Of a stretch of 64,000 nucleotides of DNA, positions 27,333-39,784 are shown one piece after another (within the stretch, counting starts at the first letter, position 1; every line of letters starts with the position of its first letter). A program made the translations under genes and the position numbers. A model generated the notes under the pieces. It had not been told where the DNA came from. It searched no databases and worked only from the letters and a program-made list of their open reading frames with translations. This DNA is from Acanthococcus lagerstroemiae (taxonomy: Eukaryota > Arthropoda > Insecta > Hemiptera > Eriococcidae), in NCBI GenBank assembly GCA_031841125.1, contig CM063109.1:24771321-24835320 (forward strand). Reading direction: 5' to 3'.

Positions 27333-27767
27333 CTAAGCGGCGCCTGTCCGACGAGGACATGACATACCTAACCGAATACAAACTGTTTTTGTAAACAAAT
27401 GCGACTCATTTTGCAAACTAGTCCGACGAAAACATCACACTGCTTTGTGTAGGTATATTATAGACAACATTCCAATACAGCCCCTAATTCGCATGCCGGC
27501 CCGGCGAAAACATCACACTGCTTTGTGTATATTCCGATACAACTGTTTTTAACACAAAATTCACCCGCATACCAAGACGGCCCGACGAACTGCGTTCTCT
27601 CGGCCATATTATGGGTCGTAGGGGGCGTATTTTCGTGGCGAGGGGGCTGGAACCATGGCGGACATTTAATGGAGGATCGGTACGTACTATAGATACACAC
27701 ACATCATACATGGGGGAGCTATAACCACGGGGGAAGCGGTTTGTCCTCAAGTGTAGCCCTTTCTACT
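27333..27767 (-). repeat. Polinton right terminal inverted repeat
   Basis: Reverse complement of 10281-10715 with few differences, including both copies of the internal 34-bp repeat. It ends CCCTTTCTACT at 27767. Confidence 0.93.
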
Positions 27768-27773
27768 CATACT
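27768..27773. repeat. Polinton target-site duplication, right copy (CATACT)
   Basis: Identical to 10275-10280. Confidence 0.9.
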
Positions 27774-27862
27774 GCTCAGACACCTGCGACTCGGATTTAC
27801 AAGATTAAACAATGAACTACTTGGACGTCCATGTCCGTTTGTTAGTCTGAGTTTTTGCGCTC

Positions 27863-29176
27863 TCATTGAGTTTTAGGGTCTTTCGCACTTTTCGCACAGA
27901 TGAACTTGGATATGTGATAAAGCCGGTTTTGGCGATCAGTCGTTCCACATGCTACCCTATATACTGTTTTTGATACTTTTTCGATGATTGGGAACGGGCC
28001 GATTCGAATTTGATCAAGTTTATGTCTATTTAGCATGTTTCCATTTTCTACATATACTAGATCTCCGATTTTAAGCTGTTTATTTATTTTATTTTGATCA
28101 TATTTTGTTTTATTTACTTGGTGATTTTTTAATGTATTATTATATGCTTTTAATCTATCCAAGTTTAAATCTTCAGTTTTTCTTAGTTCGGAAGGTATTA
28201 TGTCTATACTCTTTCCGTTTAAGAGGTATTCGGGGGCGTAGTTAGTTACTGAGTGTATCGTTTTGTTATATTCATCGGTGCACTGTCTTGCTATAGTTGT
28301 CCAGGCTTTGTTATTGTCATCCTCGTTCATTCGACAGCGGATCCTATTTACAAGTGTCTGGTTGAGACGTTCATTAAGGCCGTTTGAGAATGCTGAATCT
28401 ACTGCAGTAAAAATATGTACGATATTATTGTTTGATAGATATTTCTGCAGATCATCGGACGTGAGGCCCCCAAATTGATCTGTGAGGAGGGTTTTTATTT
28501 TATTTTTATCGTGTACTGATTGTATTAATTTTATAAAGTCCTCCGTATTTTGAGATTTTGAAGTCGAAATGAACGCGTAACGGGTGAAATGGTCAACTAA
28601 TAAATGTAGGTAACGTTTTGTGGAACGCCGACCGCCGAAACCTCCTATTGAGTCCAGAGACATAATTTGAAAGGGTTCTGTAGGCGGTCCCAAGTGTCCT
28701 AACAGACCGAATTTCTTTCCTTTACGTGTTTTGTTTTTTATACACGTTTCGCATTCCGATGTTATTTTTTTATGATTTTGTACATATTTTTGGCAGAATA
28801 ATGCGGTGTAATTGTTCGAATTAGGGCGTCTGTGCCTATGTGGCCAAGTTCCTTATGGGCTCTTTCTACTAATGTTCTAATTCCCTGTTCACTTAATACT
28901 ATTTGCTTTTTATTATTTCTATGTTTATAAATGATTCCGCTTTCGTTTATCATATCTTCATCCTGTTGGATGTCTCTTTGATCGTTTATTATTTCTGCTA
29001 TTTTTAGAAAATTTACCGTGCTGATTACTTCGTTTTGCATATTTGACTCTGCATTAAGGACAGGGTTCCTTGATAAGCAATCTGCCTCCTGGTTATTTTT
29101 TCCTGGTCTGTATATTATATTGAAATCGAATTGAGCTAAGAAGTTCATCATGTCCCCAAGTTCTTCATCTGTGCGT
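27863..29176 (-). mobile_element. Ty3/gypsy-like element 2, RNase H end and integrase
   Basis: Different from gypsy element 1. Reading the minus strand from the gap: the end of RNase H (FDFNIIYRPGKNNQEADCLSR), the integrase zinc-binding domain (H-x3-H visible as HKELGHIGTDAL; the cysteine pair CETC lies across a frame change near 28700-28760), then the catalytic core at 27863-28693. The core has SLDSIGG, LLTDQFGG and GLNERLNQTL as the D,D,E residues and a GPY/F-like module (IRIGPFPIIEKV). The 277-codon integrase frame is intact. The 5' part is in or beyond the gap at 29177. The Polinton's right end lies 90 bp beyond the integrase stop, so the Polinton may have inserted into this element's 3' region. 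Confidence 0.88.
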
Positions 29177-29676
29177 NNNNNNNNNNNNNNNNNNNNNNNN
29201 NNNNNNNNNNNNNNNNNNNNNNNNNNNNNNNNNNNNNNNNNNNNNNNNNNNNNNNNNNNNNNNNNNNNNNNNNNNNNNNNNNNNNNNNNNNNNNNNNNNN
29301 NNNNNNNNNNNNNNNNNNNNNNNNNNNNNNNNNNNNNNNNNNNNNNNNNNNNNNNNNNNNNNNNNNNNNNNNNNNNNNNNNNNNNNNNNNNNNNNNNNNN
29401 NNNNNNNNNNNNNNNNNNNNNNNNNNNNNNNNNNNNNNNNNNNNNNNNNNNNNNNNNNNNNNNNNNNNNNNNNNNNNNNNNNNNNNNNNNNNNNNNNNNN
29501 NNNNNNNNNNNNNNNNNNNNNNNNNNNNNNNNNNNNNNNNNNNNNNNNNNNNNNNNNNNNNNNNNNNNNNNNNNNNNNNNNNNNNNNNNNNNNNNNNNNN
29601 NNNNNNNNNNNNNNNNNNNNNNNNNNNNNNNNNNNNNNNNNNNNNNNNNNNNNNNNNNNNNNNNNNNNNNNNNNNN
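29177..29676. other. Assembly gap (500 N)
   Basis: Exactly 500 undetermined bases, inside gypsy element 2. Confidence 0.99.
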
Positions 29677-29956
29677 ATAATTAGATACTCTTGCTGGAGT
29701 ATCGAATAATATGACGATTACACGCGTTATAAAATGCACTTTTTGAAAGTATAACCGCACGGATTACAGTCTTAACTAATAATGCTATCGTTACCTTTAT
29801 AATACGAATTTTCGCATGCCGGTCGCGATAGAAGACTGCCATCTGATAAGGAAGCGGCATACCGACAGGTTTGAACCTATTTGTGAATAATCGAGCTTCA
29901 CTCGATTATTCGTGAAATTTACTCCGTGAATTTTACATATATATATTTAATTCAAA

Positions 29957-31870
29957 AGACCAAACAACGGGGCCACCCCTGCTCCTCCCGCTATAGTAGC
30001 AGGGATCTGCTGAGGGGCTTGCATTTTTAATAATACCTTATATCACCCCTTCCACAGCAGGAAGTGGTCCTGGGGGGGGTGATATGTCTGTCGTATATCT
30101 ACATACATATAACTACGTATAGTAGAGTAGGCTTGTTTCTGCTTCAGCCTAGGCCAGATCCCAATAGGAACACAACTGCAGCGATAGCATTGAGTGCCTG
30201 CCACAGCAGTCCCACCAGAATCCCACTGGACTGTTCCGCTAGTCTTCTGCAGTGGGTTGTTCGTCTACATTAATGTGTGTATCCCATCCACCCTCAGCCA
30301 CTGGTTGTGAGACACAGTGTTATCAGAGGGGTGGACTTCTACACAGCTAGCCACCAAGAGCATGGTATTTAATTTTCAAATATATGTTTGTTTTTTTTTG
30401 TTTTTTGTTGTTTTTTTTTCACCTTCTATATGTATATTCAAATCAGTTACACTGTTGTGATTGACATTTCTTTTCAAAATAGTCTACTGTGTCCCAGTAG
30501 CTGCTTCTTCCGCTTCGACTGCCCACAGTTGCTTCACGCAGTCACGGATGTAAGCCCTGCAGCTAGGCCTTAAGAGGTCGACCATCGGTAAACAGCGGAC
30601 ACTCCGTGAGGATATGTTCTGTCAGACACACGTCTCTTCATTCTAAAGAGGTATGCCTTGAAGTAGCCATGACCAGTGAGTCCCTGGGCTAGGTGAGAGT
30701 CCACCCCATTGACTCCCTTCGTACTTACTGTGGGAAGTATTCTTTTGGTCCACTGGCCAGTGGGTGTATTATCATACCATGTTTGCCAGATTTTTTCTCA
30801 ACCTTCTCCTCACCACAGGGGGCTTGGATAGGGCTGGGGGTAGCTCATGCCTGTAGCAATTTTGTGGAAGGGGTATTCTTTTGCGCCACGAATATGTCAC
30901 AGCCGATCTTTCTATTGCCAAACGCAGGGGGAGGATACCAGATGTATTACAGGCAGTTAGGTATGGCACAGTTCTATACAACCGGCCGCATGCAATCACC
31001 ATTTTTCTGTGCATGCTGTCTATTTTGTTGCGATTTGTCTCGATTCGGTGGGCGAATACTGGACTCCCATAGGACATAATGGCAACATTCATATTACATT
31101 TCATAGAAACTTCGATCTTCCATCCCCTTTAAGATACCGTAATTTTGAATTTACAATTCAGTCTGTGTTAAAATCGAATTCTGTGACCTTGAATCTTCCC
31201 CTTCCCTTACCACCAATACCTCGATTCAGTGATTCGTTCCAATGAAAAAAGTGAAAAGTTGAATAAAAACATGGTTTATTAACAGTGCCCTCGATCATAG
31301 TCCTACGGGATTTGTTGTCATATCCATAGGTATTATGGAAGACGGATAGAGCAGTCGCTGAAACAGAGATTCCGATTTCTCACACATTTTATTGATGTAT
31401 GTGTCTCACCTAAGTTCTTTGTCAACAAACAACCCAAGGTATTTTATAGCATTCTTACTGTCCAGAACATGCCCATTACTTAATTTTATTGCTTGTGATT
31501 TTGGGGTGATCTTATTTTTAATATTCCCAAAGACTATTACCTCTGTTTTTTCTTTGTTACAAGTGAGACCAGCAGCCAGGAGTGTCCCATCTATCCTGTC
31601 CAGAACTCCAGAAATGGCCTTTTCAAGTCCGTCACGAGTCATCCTCATAACACGTAAGATGACAATCAGTGGTGTACAGCCCCTCCAGGACAAAGTTGTA
31701 GCCAATATTCCAGAGCACCGGACCGAGTACTGACCCCTGTGGGCAACCTTTAATTAGAAAAGTACTGGCATTGCCACTACATATTTCTCTGTTCGATGTG
31801 TAATTTCTGCGTAAGCCAAACCGATAGGAGGAAATAGTTTCGACCCGGTCTCTCCTCGCCATCTATCTCG
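29957..31870 (-). mobile_element. R1/Jockey-like LINE fragment B, second copy of the family at 117-1623
   Basis: On the minus strand 31632-31862 encodes the RT motif KGCPQGSVLGPVLWN. At 31406-31705 follows the region after the catalytic acids (AAGLTCNKEKTEVIVFGNIK, AIKYLGLFVD); the usual YADD reads CYEDD, so the active site is altered. 30772-31104 is the post-RT region, and 30540-30700 matches the C-terminal region of fragment A. Relative to copy A this copy has about 190 extra bases at roughly 31084-31272. Frames are broken, so it is inactive. Confidence 0.8.
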
Positions 31871-33330
31871 AAAATTAGCTTAGCTTTTTTGACCTTCCAA
31901 CCTATATTTTGTGACCCTGTTATTTTTCGAATCTCTCTTAGCTTTATTTTATGTTTTATCCTTATCTTCGTTATGGTTAGCCTTCCTGAAGTGGGCTATC
32001 TTCAAACTGTCGCTTTGAGAGCAGCCGCGAAACATCTAGGATCATGAATTTTGAAGGTCAAGTAAGTTCTTCCCCTGGCCAGTAGGGGCTAGAAAGGGTC
32101 TATCGACATGGAAAATCCAAATACCTATATGAGAACGCGTTGAACACGATGAGCTACTCTTCTCTGTCACTATTAGCATAGGAGATAGAGACCATAAAAT
32201 TGGCAAAGTGGACATTTTGGGGTAGAAAAGAAAAAATTGGTGGAATATGTTCAGTTAAGTGTCAGAAACAACATACTAAAAATCCCAACCCCCAGACCCT
32301 GTGCAAAAGGCTTCAGCCCCCTCCCCCCAGAAACCATGTTTCGTCCTTTTTGACGGATATCTTGCGATCTATGAGGCCTAGATGAAATATTTTAAACTGA
32401 AAATGTTCCTCGTGAAATTTCATACAATGTAGATACTCATAAGTTAGCCTAGACCTACCTCTTAGCCTATAAAATTCATTAAAGTAGGCAAAAATCAACA
32501 ATTTTCGTGTTTTTTGCGGTTTTTTGCAAATATATCGCGATTTATGACACCTAGCCTAGAAAATATTTTTAGCTGAAAATTCTCCTCGTGAAATTTCATA
32601 CAAGTTAGGTCACTGAGGAGGTAGCCTACGCCTGCCTTCCGGCCGCAGAACTCCCTTAAAATTAGCCGAAACTCGAAATTGTCACTTTTTCGGGGAAACA
32701 TTTTGCATCTCTACACAATACGCATTTCTTCGCCAATGTCTCGTGACTACAGTGCGAATAATAGGTACGAACCCTCCGCCATACTGAATATAATTAAGGG
32801 ATTCTTTCGTGACCATAGTTTTCTTTAAATATTTCCAAGCTTTCGCGACCAGAGCCATTGAAAAGTTTCAAAATCCTGAATTGGGTTCAATTCTCAATTT
32901 TACAAAATCTTAAGAATCCTGAGAATTTTTTCCTGATTTTCATCATAATTCGTTGATCGTTCTTCCAGTGCGTGATAACAAGTTATTTTATAAATTTTCC
33001 TCAGCTTTCCCGTAAGAATAGTTTGAAGATTTTTAATATGAAAATACGTTCAATTTTCATGTTTGTCGAATTTTCAAGTTTTGGGAGTTTTTTCAAACTG
33101 CTTCATTAATTTTTCCGATGTAACTATAATTTTTGAGGAACTGAACTGAATTTGAAATCTAAAGTCTTCTTATTTTGTATAAATTCAATTAAATGTTTGA
33201 AAAGTTGTTGTTGATTTGATAAACAGTCACTCAGGAAAACAATCAAATACATAGTTACGACTAATAATAATTTTGAAAAATGAAAGATTTGACGATATTT
33301 CAAACTGAGCTCTATTCAACATTTATTTAT

Positions 33331-33905
33331 TTATTTATTACAGCACATGACTCATTGCGTACATATATTCATATCCTGCAGTAAGTCCACGACTACGTCG
33401 CCCACCATGGGGCATGTGTCTCTGCCACCCTACTCCATCTTCTTCTATCTTGTGCCACGCTTGCCCTGTTTGGGCCCACTGCCCTGGAGATTTCATTGAG
33501 CTACTTTATCGAGGGACGCCCCTTCCTCCTTTTATGGTCTCTGGAGACCCGATTCGTAGCTGTAATGTTCCATTTACCCCCATTGCCCTTACTCCATACT
33601 CTCTCACCCTTTCTGTAATCGGACTTATTGTTAAGATGCCATCTACTGTAGAGTAGTTCTTGCAAAATCCCGCTTGATTCACCGTTTGTTTGAAGCCTAG
33701 CGTATCATAGATCCTCCCGTTAATAAGTTTAGCATGAATTTTCCCAATATTGGATGATAGGCTAATAGGGCGGTTATTATTAATATCTTTCCGATTACCT
33801 TTCTTGGGAAGTAGAATTATTTCTGCTTTTATCCATTGTTTAGGGGTAACCTCTTTTTCGAATATTTTGTTAAAGAGTAAAGTTAAAGGTCCCACAGTTT
33901 CGTCT
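33331..33905 (-). mobile_element. RTE-like LINE fragment
   Basis: The minus strand encodes PKQWIKAEIILLPKKGNRKD and then NNNRPISLSSNIGKI, the N-terminal reverse transcriptase motifs of LINEs, followed further on by GGRGVPR (the R-G-V-x-Q region with glutamine missing). The left end is an ATTT microsatellite (33331-33347), the kind of tail RTE elements have. Frame-shifted and truncated at both sides of the active site. Confidence 0.7.
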
Positions 33906-33911
33906 GCTTAG

Positions 33912-34505
33912 AGGGGGAGGGGAGGGGAAGAGTACATGCATCAAGAATTACCAAAAGCGCGAGAAATTTCCCAAGTCCAAACGAAATTTTTGTTTTTTGG
34001 CTCCTACCGTCGCCCCACTATTTTTTGCTCATTTCAACATGGGGTACTCTCATGTAGTAACTGGCCACGGTTTGTAGACAAAACTTATTTTCAAAAAATC
34101 GAAAATATGTTTACTAACGATTCGGACGCTACACTGGCACCAAAACCAGAGGAAAATATTCAATCTGCCTGGACCACTCGCGGGGGTGGGGGAGAGATAC
34201 ATGCATGGAAAATTACCAAAAGTGCGAAAAATTTTCGAAGTCCGAACGAAATTTTTAATTTCGCTCCTACCGCCACCCTACTGTTTTTTGCAGCTCCAAC
34301 TCTTCAAATCTGATTTCTCTTCGCCTAAAGAGCCCTCCCTTTGAATTTCAGGTCCATAACGTACTCCCTTCAGTAATATTATGAATTTTTTGATTTTTCA
34401 CATCTTTTGCTCCTTTGAACAAGGGTACTTTCATATAGTAACTGGCTACAGTTTGGAGACAAGACTTATTTTCAAAAAATCGAAAATATTTTTACTAACG
34501 ATTCT
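33912..34505. repeat. Partial tandem repeat, about 267-bp period
   Basis: The block beginning GGGGGAGGGGAGGGGAAGAG at 33912 recurs at about 34179. Segments around CTTATTTTCAAAAAATCGAA recur at about 34083 and 34458. Copies are incomplete and diverged. Confidence 0.6.
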
Positions 34506-34870
34506 AGGCTAGGCGTCATACATCGCGATACATTTGCAAAAAACCGCAAAAAAAAAACACAAAAATTGTCGATTTTCGCCTACTTTAATGAATTTTCTAG
34601 GCTAAGAGGTAGGTCTAGGCTAACCTCTGACTATCTACCTTATATGAAGTTTCACGAGGAACATTTTCAGCTAATAATATTTCATCTAGGTCTGATATAT
34701 AGATCGCGAGATATCCGCCAAAAAGTACGAAACCATGGTTTCTGGGGGGGGGGGGGTGGAGCCTTTTGCACAGGGTCTGGGGGGGGATTTTTAATATGTT
34801 GTTTCTGACACCTAACTGAACATATTCCACAAATTTTTTCTTTTCCACCCGAAAATGTCCAGTTCGATGT

Positions 34871-37045
34871 TTTTATCGCCCAGACTATATATTTTGTATG
34901 AAAGATTTTTTTTTTTCTTTTTCAAGCCCAGTACATTTTAAACCATGTCCGCTGAAGAGGTGTGCCGGTATTGCAAAGCATTCGTGCACCCTACCACGAT
35001 GTGAAATTAGATTTTTATTTCTATAATGGAATCGATACGTTAACTGAAGCCACACCTGCGAGTAAAATAACATGAAATTGAATGTAACACGATTTCCTAG
35101 TCTCTTCTGGGTTATGGAATATTAGCACAACCGCGAAGTTTCCATTCTTCCACATACAAGAAAAAAAAGAAAAACCGCAACACCGTATCACAATAATTAT
35201 TAAAAAGTCTTCGCAGGCGTTCACCATGTACTCGTGGCTTATACTTGTAGTGTTACAAGAACCACTGTTGGAGCTGTCTGGTTCCAAGTCTGAATCGCTT
35301 TCAAGTTTGTGGTAAAATATAACTATTTTCTTCACCATCATTGCAACTAAGAGCTAAATAGGTGTTCAGTGAAGCTGGTATATTAATTTAAGTTAGGTAA
35401 TAGAGTTGTGTATTTCAATACGAACTTCCCTTCTAAACTTTGTTGTAGTCTGCCGTGTGTTTGAGCTTTGAGGTTGGATGTTTTTAAAAGTATCGTAAAT
35501 GTGCTATAAAACTTTCAAAAATTAATTTTATGTTTACAGCCAAAGGATTATTGATAATGTTGCTCCCTGCGACGAGTCTGCAAAAGAATGAGAGAAAAAA
35601 AAAGAAAAGAAAAGAAAGAAAGAGCTTGACCGTTGCAAGGATGCTTGTACCCACTAGGGTGTCCCTTATTTTACATGTTTTCGCCAATTGATTGGGGTCG
35701 CACTGAAATTTGTTCCAATCGCTATTAGAAAATGGAGACTAAGTCCCAGAGCTCATCAAAAGACGAATAGCTTAGAGGGTGCGTACTTAAGCGAAGTTAG
35801 AACCGAATGCGAAGATGGTACTCGAAACATTACCTTATATTCAAATCTTCAAAGATGATAAGGAAAATTGGACCCAAACCAGACTTGTTGTAACCTGAGA
35901 ATTCAAAAAAGAAGCGAATGTGAAGGTAACAAATAAGATAGGAAATACAATGTACTTAGGGTTATTATTCAAAAATATTAATGCTTCAGTCCCCAGCAGT
36001 TATCCCACTTTTTTTTTCCAAATATATATTGTTGATAGATATAACTGAATTCTACATTTTCAAGGTTTCAGAAGAATATTTGATCCACTTTTAATGGGTT
36101 AAAATTGGATTAAATATGCTAAAATGTCCGTCGGCATGGCTGTCCCTCGAACAATTTTTATAACATATTATTATTTTTTCTAAATTTTCAAGCTGTATAT
36201 TAGAACAAACTGGCAAAATAATACTACTCTAGATGAACGTATGAATAAGTTGGTAACGTGGAAATTGCGTCTTCACAGCTGAGAGTTAGTGTTGCCAACC
36301 TTCAAGATTGTTCCTCGATTTTTTGTCTTTCGGCATGGCTCTTTTTCAACCAACAAAACAGGAGTTTCAATATTTTTTCGCCGCAATTGATGATCAAACT
36401 GTATATTCTTATTGGAGCAATACCATCCGCATACCAAATCCCGTTTTTTTTTTGTGACGAGACTCGTGCATTCGCGTATTATCGTCTAAAATCAAGAATT
36501 AAAAAAAAAAAGTCTTTCGGCATGGTCATCTTTATGTAACGATAGACATTCATCATCCAAAAATAATTACATCTAATTAACGGGTTAGTATGCCTATATC
36601 AATTCTGCATATAATCTTTTGTTTTGGAATCTAGTAATCGATGGCAGAACACTTTTTGTTCGCTGTTGTCTTTCGGTATGGACTTTTTCATGTGTCCTTC
36701 GACATGGCATTCATCATTATGATTGCCATGCCAAAATACAGAATCCCCTCACTGTAGGCCCAATCTTACCAATAGGTATACAGAACGCCTGTTAACGAGT
36801 TCAAATATCCCCTACTTTCCTCCATGAAAAAACATACCTGAAATATCAACATTCTTGAAGAATGAACCGTTAACACAAGCAATTCCTTAGAAATTAACAT
36901 TAGCATTGAAATTACTGAGATAGAGAGGTAGTTAGTTACAACGTAAGAACAAAGTTGCAGATCATGAGATAGAATTGAGGAGTGTGTTGTGGCATTGAAA
37001 TGCACGCGGCGAAGTTATATGCTCGGAGAACTATAAGTAAAGAAA
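34871..37045. other. Noncoding DNA with a decayed TTCGGCATGG repeat
   Basis: No gene recognised. Between 36126 and 36710 the phrase CGGCATGG or a close variant recurs about five times, spaced 40-200 bp apart, and the following sequences are weakly alike. This suggests an old tandem array. Confidence 0.45.
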
Positions 37046-37053
37046 CAGTAAAC

Positions 37054-38397
37054 CAGTGGCGTGCAGTGAGTTTTTCTAGGAGGTAAGCAATAAGTGTAGA
37101 CAGGGATGTACCAAGGAGTTTTTCCTGTAGGGGGGGGGGGCAAAGCTGTGAAAGTACCAACTGACTCAACTCAAAATTCCCAGGTATCAAAGCAAAAAAA
37201 TAAAACTTGTTGGATTTTTCCAACTGACAACTCAAAATTCCGAAACATCAACGCAAAAAAAAAACCACGTTTGCCTTATTGAAATTTTCCAACTTCTCAA
37301 CTCAATTCCCAGGTATTAAAGTAAAAAAAGCCTTTTGATGTGTTCGATTTTCCCAACTCCGCCTGACTAAAATGGTAAACTTTCTCAACTGCTGAGTGAA
37401 AAATTCCTACAGGGGGGTAAGTTGCCCTCCCCCTTCCCATTAGTATTTCCCTGAGCATAGAGGTAAAGTAAAAATCAGAATAAAAGTATGAAACATGCTA
37501 CTGCTACTACATGCAAAAGAGCATTGATCAAATAATTCAAGTTTTTTTTATCCCTATGTAGCGTCATTCCACATGCATGTATCCTTTTCTGTAACGAATA
37601 ATAGACGTGGCCAACAAAACAGTTTTCCACCATCTTCACAATGGGGTAACAATAAAATATATTCATATTGTGATACGTGAAAATGTCTAGCAAAAATTCA
37701 ATCACCTTTCTTTTGCCCAGTTTTGAAAAATGGTAATTCTGGTTTAGGTTTACCACCATTAATAATTTCTTATTGTTTATCAAGAGTAAATCGCGAAAAC
37801 GGGTTTTCAAGAAGATCTGAAATACACATTTTGTGGGCAAAACCAAAAAACAACAACAAAACAGGGCATTCAAACAAAACGCGTAGACGAGTAGAAGAAC
37901 ATAATCACGTTTCACTGAAAAACTTCGACGTTTGTGTGTCGCTAAGCCGAGCCAAGCGAGACTCAAAGCGCTTCCAGAACGGAACCCAGTCCCCAGTGCA
38001 CAGGTTTCGTCGCGTTGAAAGTACTAGTGTGTTTTTGTGTTGGTAATTTGCAAGGAGGCGGGGGGTAGTCGTGCAATGTTACGTGCAGTGTGGAAAAGAA
38101 GCGATAGATCCAGCGCTCACCTCGTTTGCTGGCGTATACGAATATGTACAAGGATTGCCGAACGCTGAACGCCCAAAGAATATACTCTTCTGTTTCAACG
38201 GTATCCTTACGTATCGCCCGTGAATTTATTATAATTATACTTGAGCGTAAGTGTCAGTACAGTCTCTGTTTTGCCTAGTGTTTCATTATCTTTTATTTGT
38301 TACAAGTTGAAGTTGATATTGTATATGAAAACTTATTTTCTCGGGAATTTTCAGGGTAAGCGGTGCTTACCTTGCTTGCCTAAAATGCACGCCACTG
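37054..38397. mobile_element. Nonautonomous hAT element, copy 1 (1344 bp)
   Basis: Starts CAGTGGCGTGCA and ends TGCACGCCACTG, a perfect 12-bp inverted repeat. It is flanked by the 8-bp duplication CAGTAAAC (37046-37053 and 38398-38405), diagnostic of hAT. No transposase frame. Copy 2 at 42342-43678 is very similar along its whole length. Confidence 0.93.
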
Positions 38398-38405
38398 CAG
38401 TAAAC

Positions 38406-39230
38406 AAGATAATAATGAATTATGATGGATGCAAATGGTATTGAAAATATTGGAGATTGTGAGAAGGAGGACAACACAATATGCGGAAACATAGAGGATA
38501 AGTTTGGTAAATTGTGGAAAAATAAGTATCTTAGAATGAGAACGAGAGAGGTCAGATCATGGCACTATACTGCTTGCAGATATATCGGTATGTCGTTGTA
38601 TGGCTACTAAACATGTTTCACTTATTCAGTTGATACCCAACAGGAATGAGTGAGATATTCAAAGTTGTTCATTCTCAGCGTCAGTTGGCATTCTTGGTGT
38701 CGGTCAGTTGCCGAAACGTGACATATATTTTGAAATGGATGTGTGTCTTTTCACCGACCCTCAACGACACATTTATGTCACATTTGACCAACCCGCCGAT
38801 ACTAAGAATGTCTACCGAATCTGGGAATGGACGATTCTTGCCGAATATGTTTATAGTTCCTGTTGTGCGTCAATGCGTGAATCGTGTCCAGTAGCCATAA
38901 GACATATTATGCATATACAGATGTTCTTGGGTCGTTCCAGAAGTGAGGTCACACTATCTATACAACGTTGAGAAAGTGGTAATACTAATAGTCAACTGAG
39001 AATGAAAATGTTTCTTAGGTTTCTGAGAACTGATTGCATAACGTGCAGTTAACTGTTCGGTACTGTATGTTGTGTAAAATCGAGCAAACCGATGAATGCG
39101 AGGACAGGCGGGCTGTCTAAATTTCGTTACTGCAAAATTCACGCTGTAATTGAATTTTTAAACGCTAAAAAGGGAAATTTATCCTATATTGTCAGCACTG
39201 TAAGACAGTGATAATATCATGACCCGGCAG
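38406..39230. other. Noncoding DNA
   Basis: No supportable gene. Short frames near 38646-38971 have no recognisable motif. Confidence 0.4.
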
Positions 39231-39235
39231 CCATG

Positions 39236-39760
39236 TCTAGAAAAGGTTCAAACGCTTTAACAAAGGGCAATTAGACACGCACAATGAAGAGCAAAATGGC
39301 CGCCTATCAGATTTTCTCACTGATGACTCATTTACTTTTGCGCGCACTTGGTTACAAAAGACGGATGATATCACCATTTCTGATATTCATTACAAGATAG
39401 CTTCGCGTTATCTTGGCCCTAATGTGCAATCAAAAACAAACGCCCTGGATTTTTGCAACAGCAAGCGTGGTCCGTGATAATGCATCGGCTCATAGATTCT
39501 AACTCGTGCAGTCCCTCCTCGAGGATCTAAAATGGAACGTTTTTGTGTATCCTTCTTATTCCCGGGACTTGGTCGCTTCGAATTTCCGTTTGTTTTCAGG
39601 GTTGAAACGCGACCTTGGAGGTCACCACTTTGCAAATGAAGGTGAACTGCGCGACGCGATTGAGAAGATTTCTCGGAAATTGTACGGCGCATGGTACTTT
39701 GGGAGTAGAAAAACGTGTGTACTGATTCAGCAAATGTTTGAATCGGAGGGGGATTTTTTT
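39236..39760 (+). pseudogene. mariner-type transposase relic
   Basis: Translated fragments on the plus strand include DNASAHRF and then LLEDLKWNVFVYPSYSRDLV, NFRLFSGLKRDLGGHHFANE and ELRDAIEKI. These match the second and third catalytic regions of mariner transposases, where H-D-N-A-x-x-H is followed by a PPYSPDLAPSD segment; here several of those residues are changed. Stops and shifts lie between the pieces. Terminal repeats were not identified. Confidence 0.75.
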
Positions 39761-39784
39761 TCATTTTGCTCTCAACCCGAGCCC

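Larger units (their letters stand above)
10281..27767. mobile_element. Polinton/Maverick (adintovirus-like) element, about 17.5 kb
   Basis: Self-synthesising DNA transposon/virus-like element. Evidence: inverted terminal repeats of about 435 bp, termini AG...CT, a perfect 6-bp CATACT duplication, and the full core gene set: protein-primed PolB, retroviral-type integrase, A32-like packaging ATPase, adenovirus-type protease, penton/minor capsid and double jelly-roll major capsid. A PLA2/pX-like gene, a DUF8207-like gene and six or more accessory genes complete it. PolB and the SAP-like genes face right; everything from 17.9 to 27.3 kb faces left, converging on 17.5-17.9 kb. The polymerase and several accessory genes are open. 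ATPase, penton, major capsid and the first SAP-like gene carry frame breaks, so this copy as assembled is not intact. Confidence 0.96.
32200..34870. mobile_element. Element with about 370-bp inverted ends, interior interrupted by an RTE LINE
   Basis: 32208-32570 is matched in inverted orientation by about 34500-34865. For example GGACATTTTGGGGTAGAAAAG at the left corresponds to CTTTTCCACCCGAAAATGTCC at the right, and the arms share the CCCAGACCCTGTGCAAAAGGC stretch. The interior contains a partial tandem repeat (33912-34505) and an RTE LINE piece. No transposase was recognised. No target duplication could be fixed because the arms fade outside. Confidence 0.65.

Noticed and set aside
37475..37966. 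163-codon minus-strand frame in hAT copy 1
   Set aside because: The corresponding region in copy 2 is split into shorter frames, and no protein motif is visible. Not a conserved gene.
38646..38990. Possible transposon ends sharing CATTCTCAG...CAACTGAGAATG
   Set aside because: The match is only about 12 bp with a gap and no target duplication; too weak to call.
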